Source: Oscillospiraceae bacterium (lineage in GTDB: Bacteria > Bacillota > Clostridia > Oscillospirales > Acutalibacteraceae). From it: DNA of 15,236 bases. Numbering within the stretch: position 1 is the stretch's first letter; every line of letters starts with the position of its first letter. The DNA is taken from positions 1 to 15,236 of the forward strand of contig JAHZCM010000017.1 of NCBI GenBank assembly GCA_019422905.1. The letters run 5' to 3'. Both the position numbers and the translations under genes were made by a program. Under the pieces are notes generated by a model. That model worked only from the letters and a program-made list of their open reading frames with translations, was not told the origin of the DNA and did not search any database. Shown in pieces: positions 15,079-15,236 of this stretch.

Positions 15079-15107
15079 TTGATTTTGAAGGAGAATTGTG
15101 CTATGAT
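15079..15107 (+). promoter_or_regulatory. upp: SigA promoter for upp
   Basis: TTGATT (15079-15084), 17-base spacer ending TGTGC, TATGAT (15102-15107). The leader of about 30 bases is too short for a PyrR-type attenuator. Confidence 0.75.
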
Positions 15108-15141
15108 GTGAAAAAATGATCGGGACAAAGGAGTTTGAAGC

Positions 15142-15236
15142 ATGGAAGAATATCTTTCCAACTTGACAATTTTTAATCATCCGCTGATTTTGCATAAGGT
15201 CAGCCATTTATGCGACGTGCGCACCGGCTCAAAAGA
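15142..15236 (+). CDS. upp: Uracil phosphoribosyltransferase, N-terminal part (cut by the window end)
   Basis: Only the first 31 codons are present. ATG 15142 is preceded by AAAGGAG with an 8-base gap. The peptide contains NHPLILHKVSHLCDVRTGS, which matches the family's N-terminal DHPLIQHKL-x-x-RD-x-x-T-G-T/S block. Upp converts uracil and PRPP to UMP in pyrimidine salvage. The assignment rests on this short block only; the PRPP-binding loop lies outside the window. Confidence 0.82.
   Translation, partial: MEEYLSNLTIFNHPLILHKVSHLCDVRTGSK

Noticed and set aside
1..15236. CRISPR arrays, tRNA/rRNA genes, prophage or intact insertion sequences
   Set aside because: No regularly spaced repeats, no cloverleaf-like or rRNA sequence, and no transposase or phage protein was seen on either strand.

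Overview
The window is ordinary-looking chromosomal DNA from a GC-rich, spore-former-type Firmicute, most likely class Clostridia and near Oscillospiraceae. This is inferred, not searched. The grounds are purine-rich Shine-Dalgarno sites, SigA-type promoters with 17-18 base spacers and extended -10 TG elements, a GltX plus GlnS pair, BirA next to a BioY biotin transporter, a DUF951 protein, and a DUF523 protein. No phage genes, tRNA, rRNA, CRISPR array or intact transposon is visible.

Layout. 1-98 has a perfect hairpin and no gene. 99-737 (minus) is a class I glutamine-amidotransferase-like peptidase (C26). It is divergent from a membrane-anchored D-Ala-D-Ala carboxypeptidase of the VanY/M15B type (854-1732), and their promoters overlap. 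A terminator and a new promoter lead into gltX (1849-3291) and glnS (3344-5035), which look like one unit ending at a terminator (5050-5087). A strong promoter at 5119-5147 drives birA, then a 59-codon small ORF (6261-6440), then bioY (6437-6988), a biotin-sensing and uptake unit. A bidirectional terminator separates it from a convergent small XRE regulator (minus). The XRE gene is divergent from a broken Spo0A-C-like mini-gene (7400-7603).

A consensus promoter (7623-7651) then starts a tight operon: DUF951, prfA (RF1), a Sua5/TsaC-CoaE fusion, an SLT lytic transglycosylase, and an M18 aminopeptidase. The last three junctions overlap by 4-8 bases. After a hairpin comes a large beta-lactamase-family serine hydrolase with an unclear start (12748-14493). 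A 15-bp bidirectional terminator separates it from a DUF523 gene (minus, 14552-14986). DUF523 is divergent from the start of upp (15142 to the window end).

Most notable signals: (i) the prfA ribosome-binding site is buried in a 12-bp hairpin that starts right after a UAG stop, the only UAG among the intact genes here. Readthrough of that UAG would cross the hairpin and stop at a UGA overlapping the prfA start, a layout suited to RF1 sensing its own level. (ii) A small ORF with an 11-residue repeat is coupled by ATGA overlap to bioY. (iii) The XRE gene has no zero-frame stop before its terminator, but has an A-AAA-AAG heptamer whose -1 frame gives a normal-length protein. All functional statements rest on motif recognition by eye.
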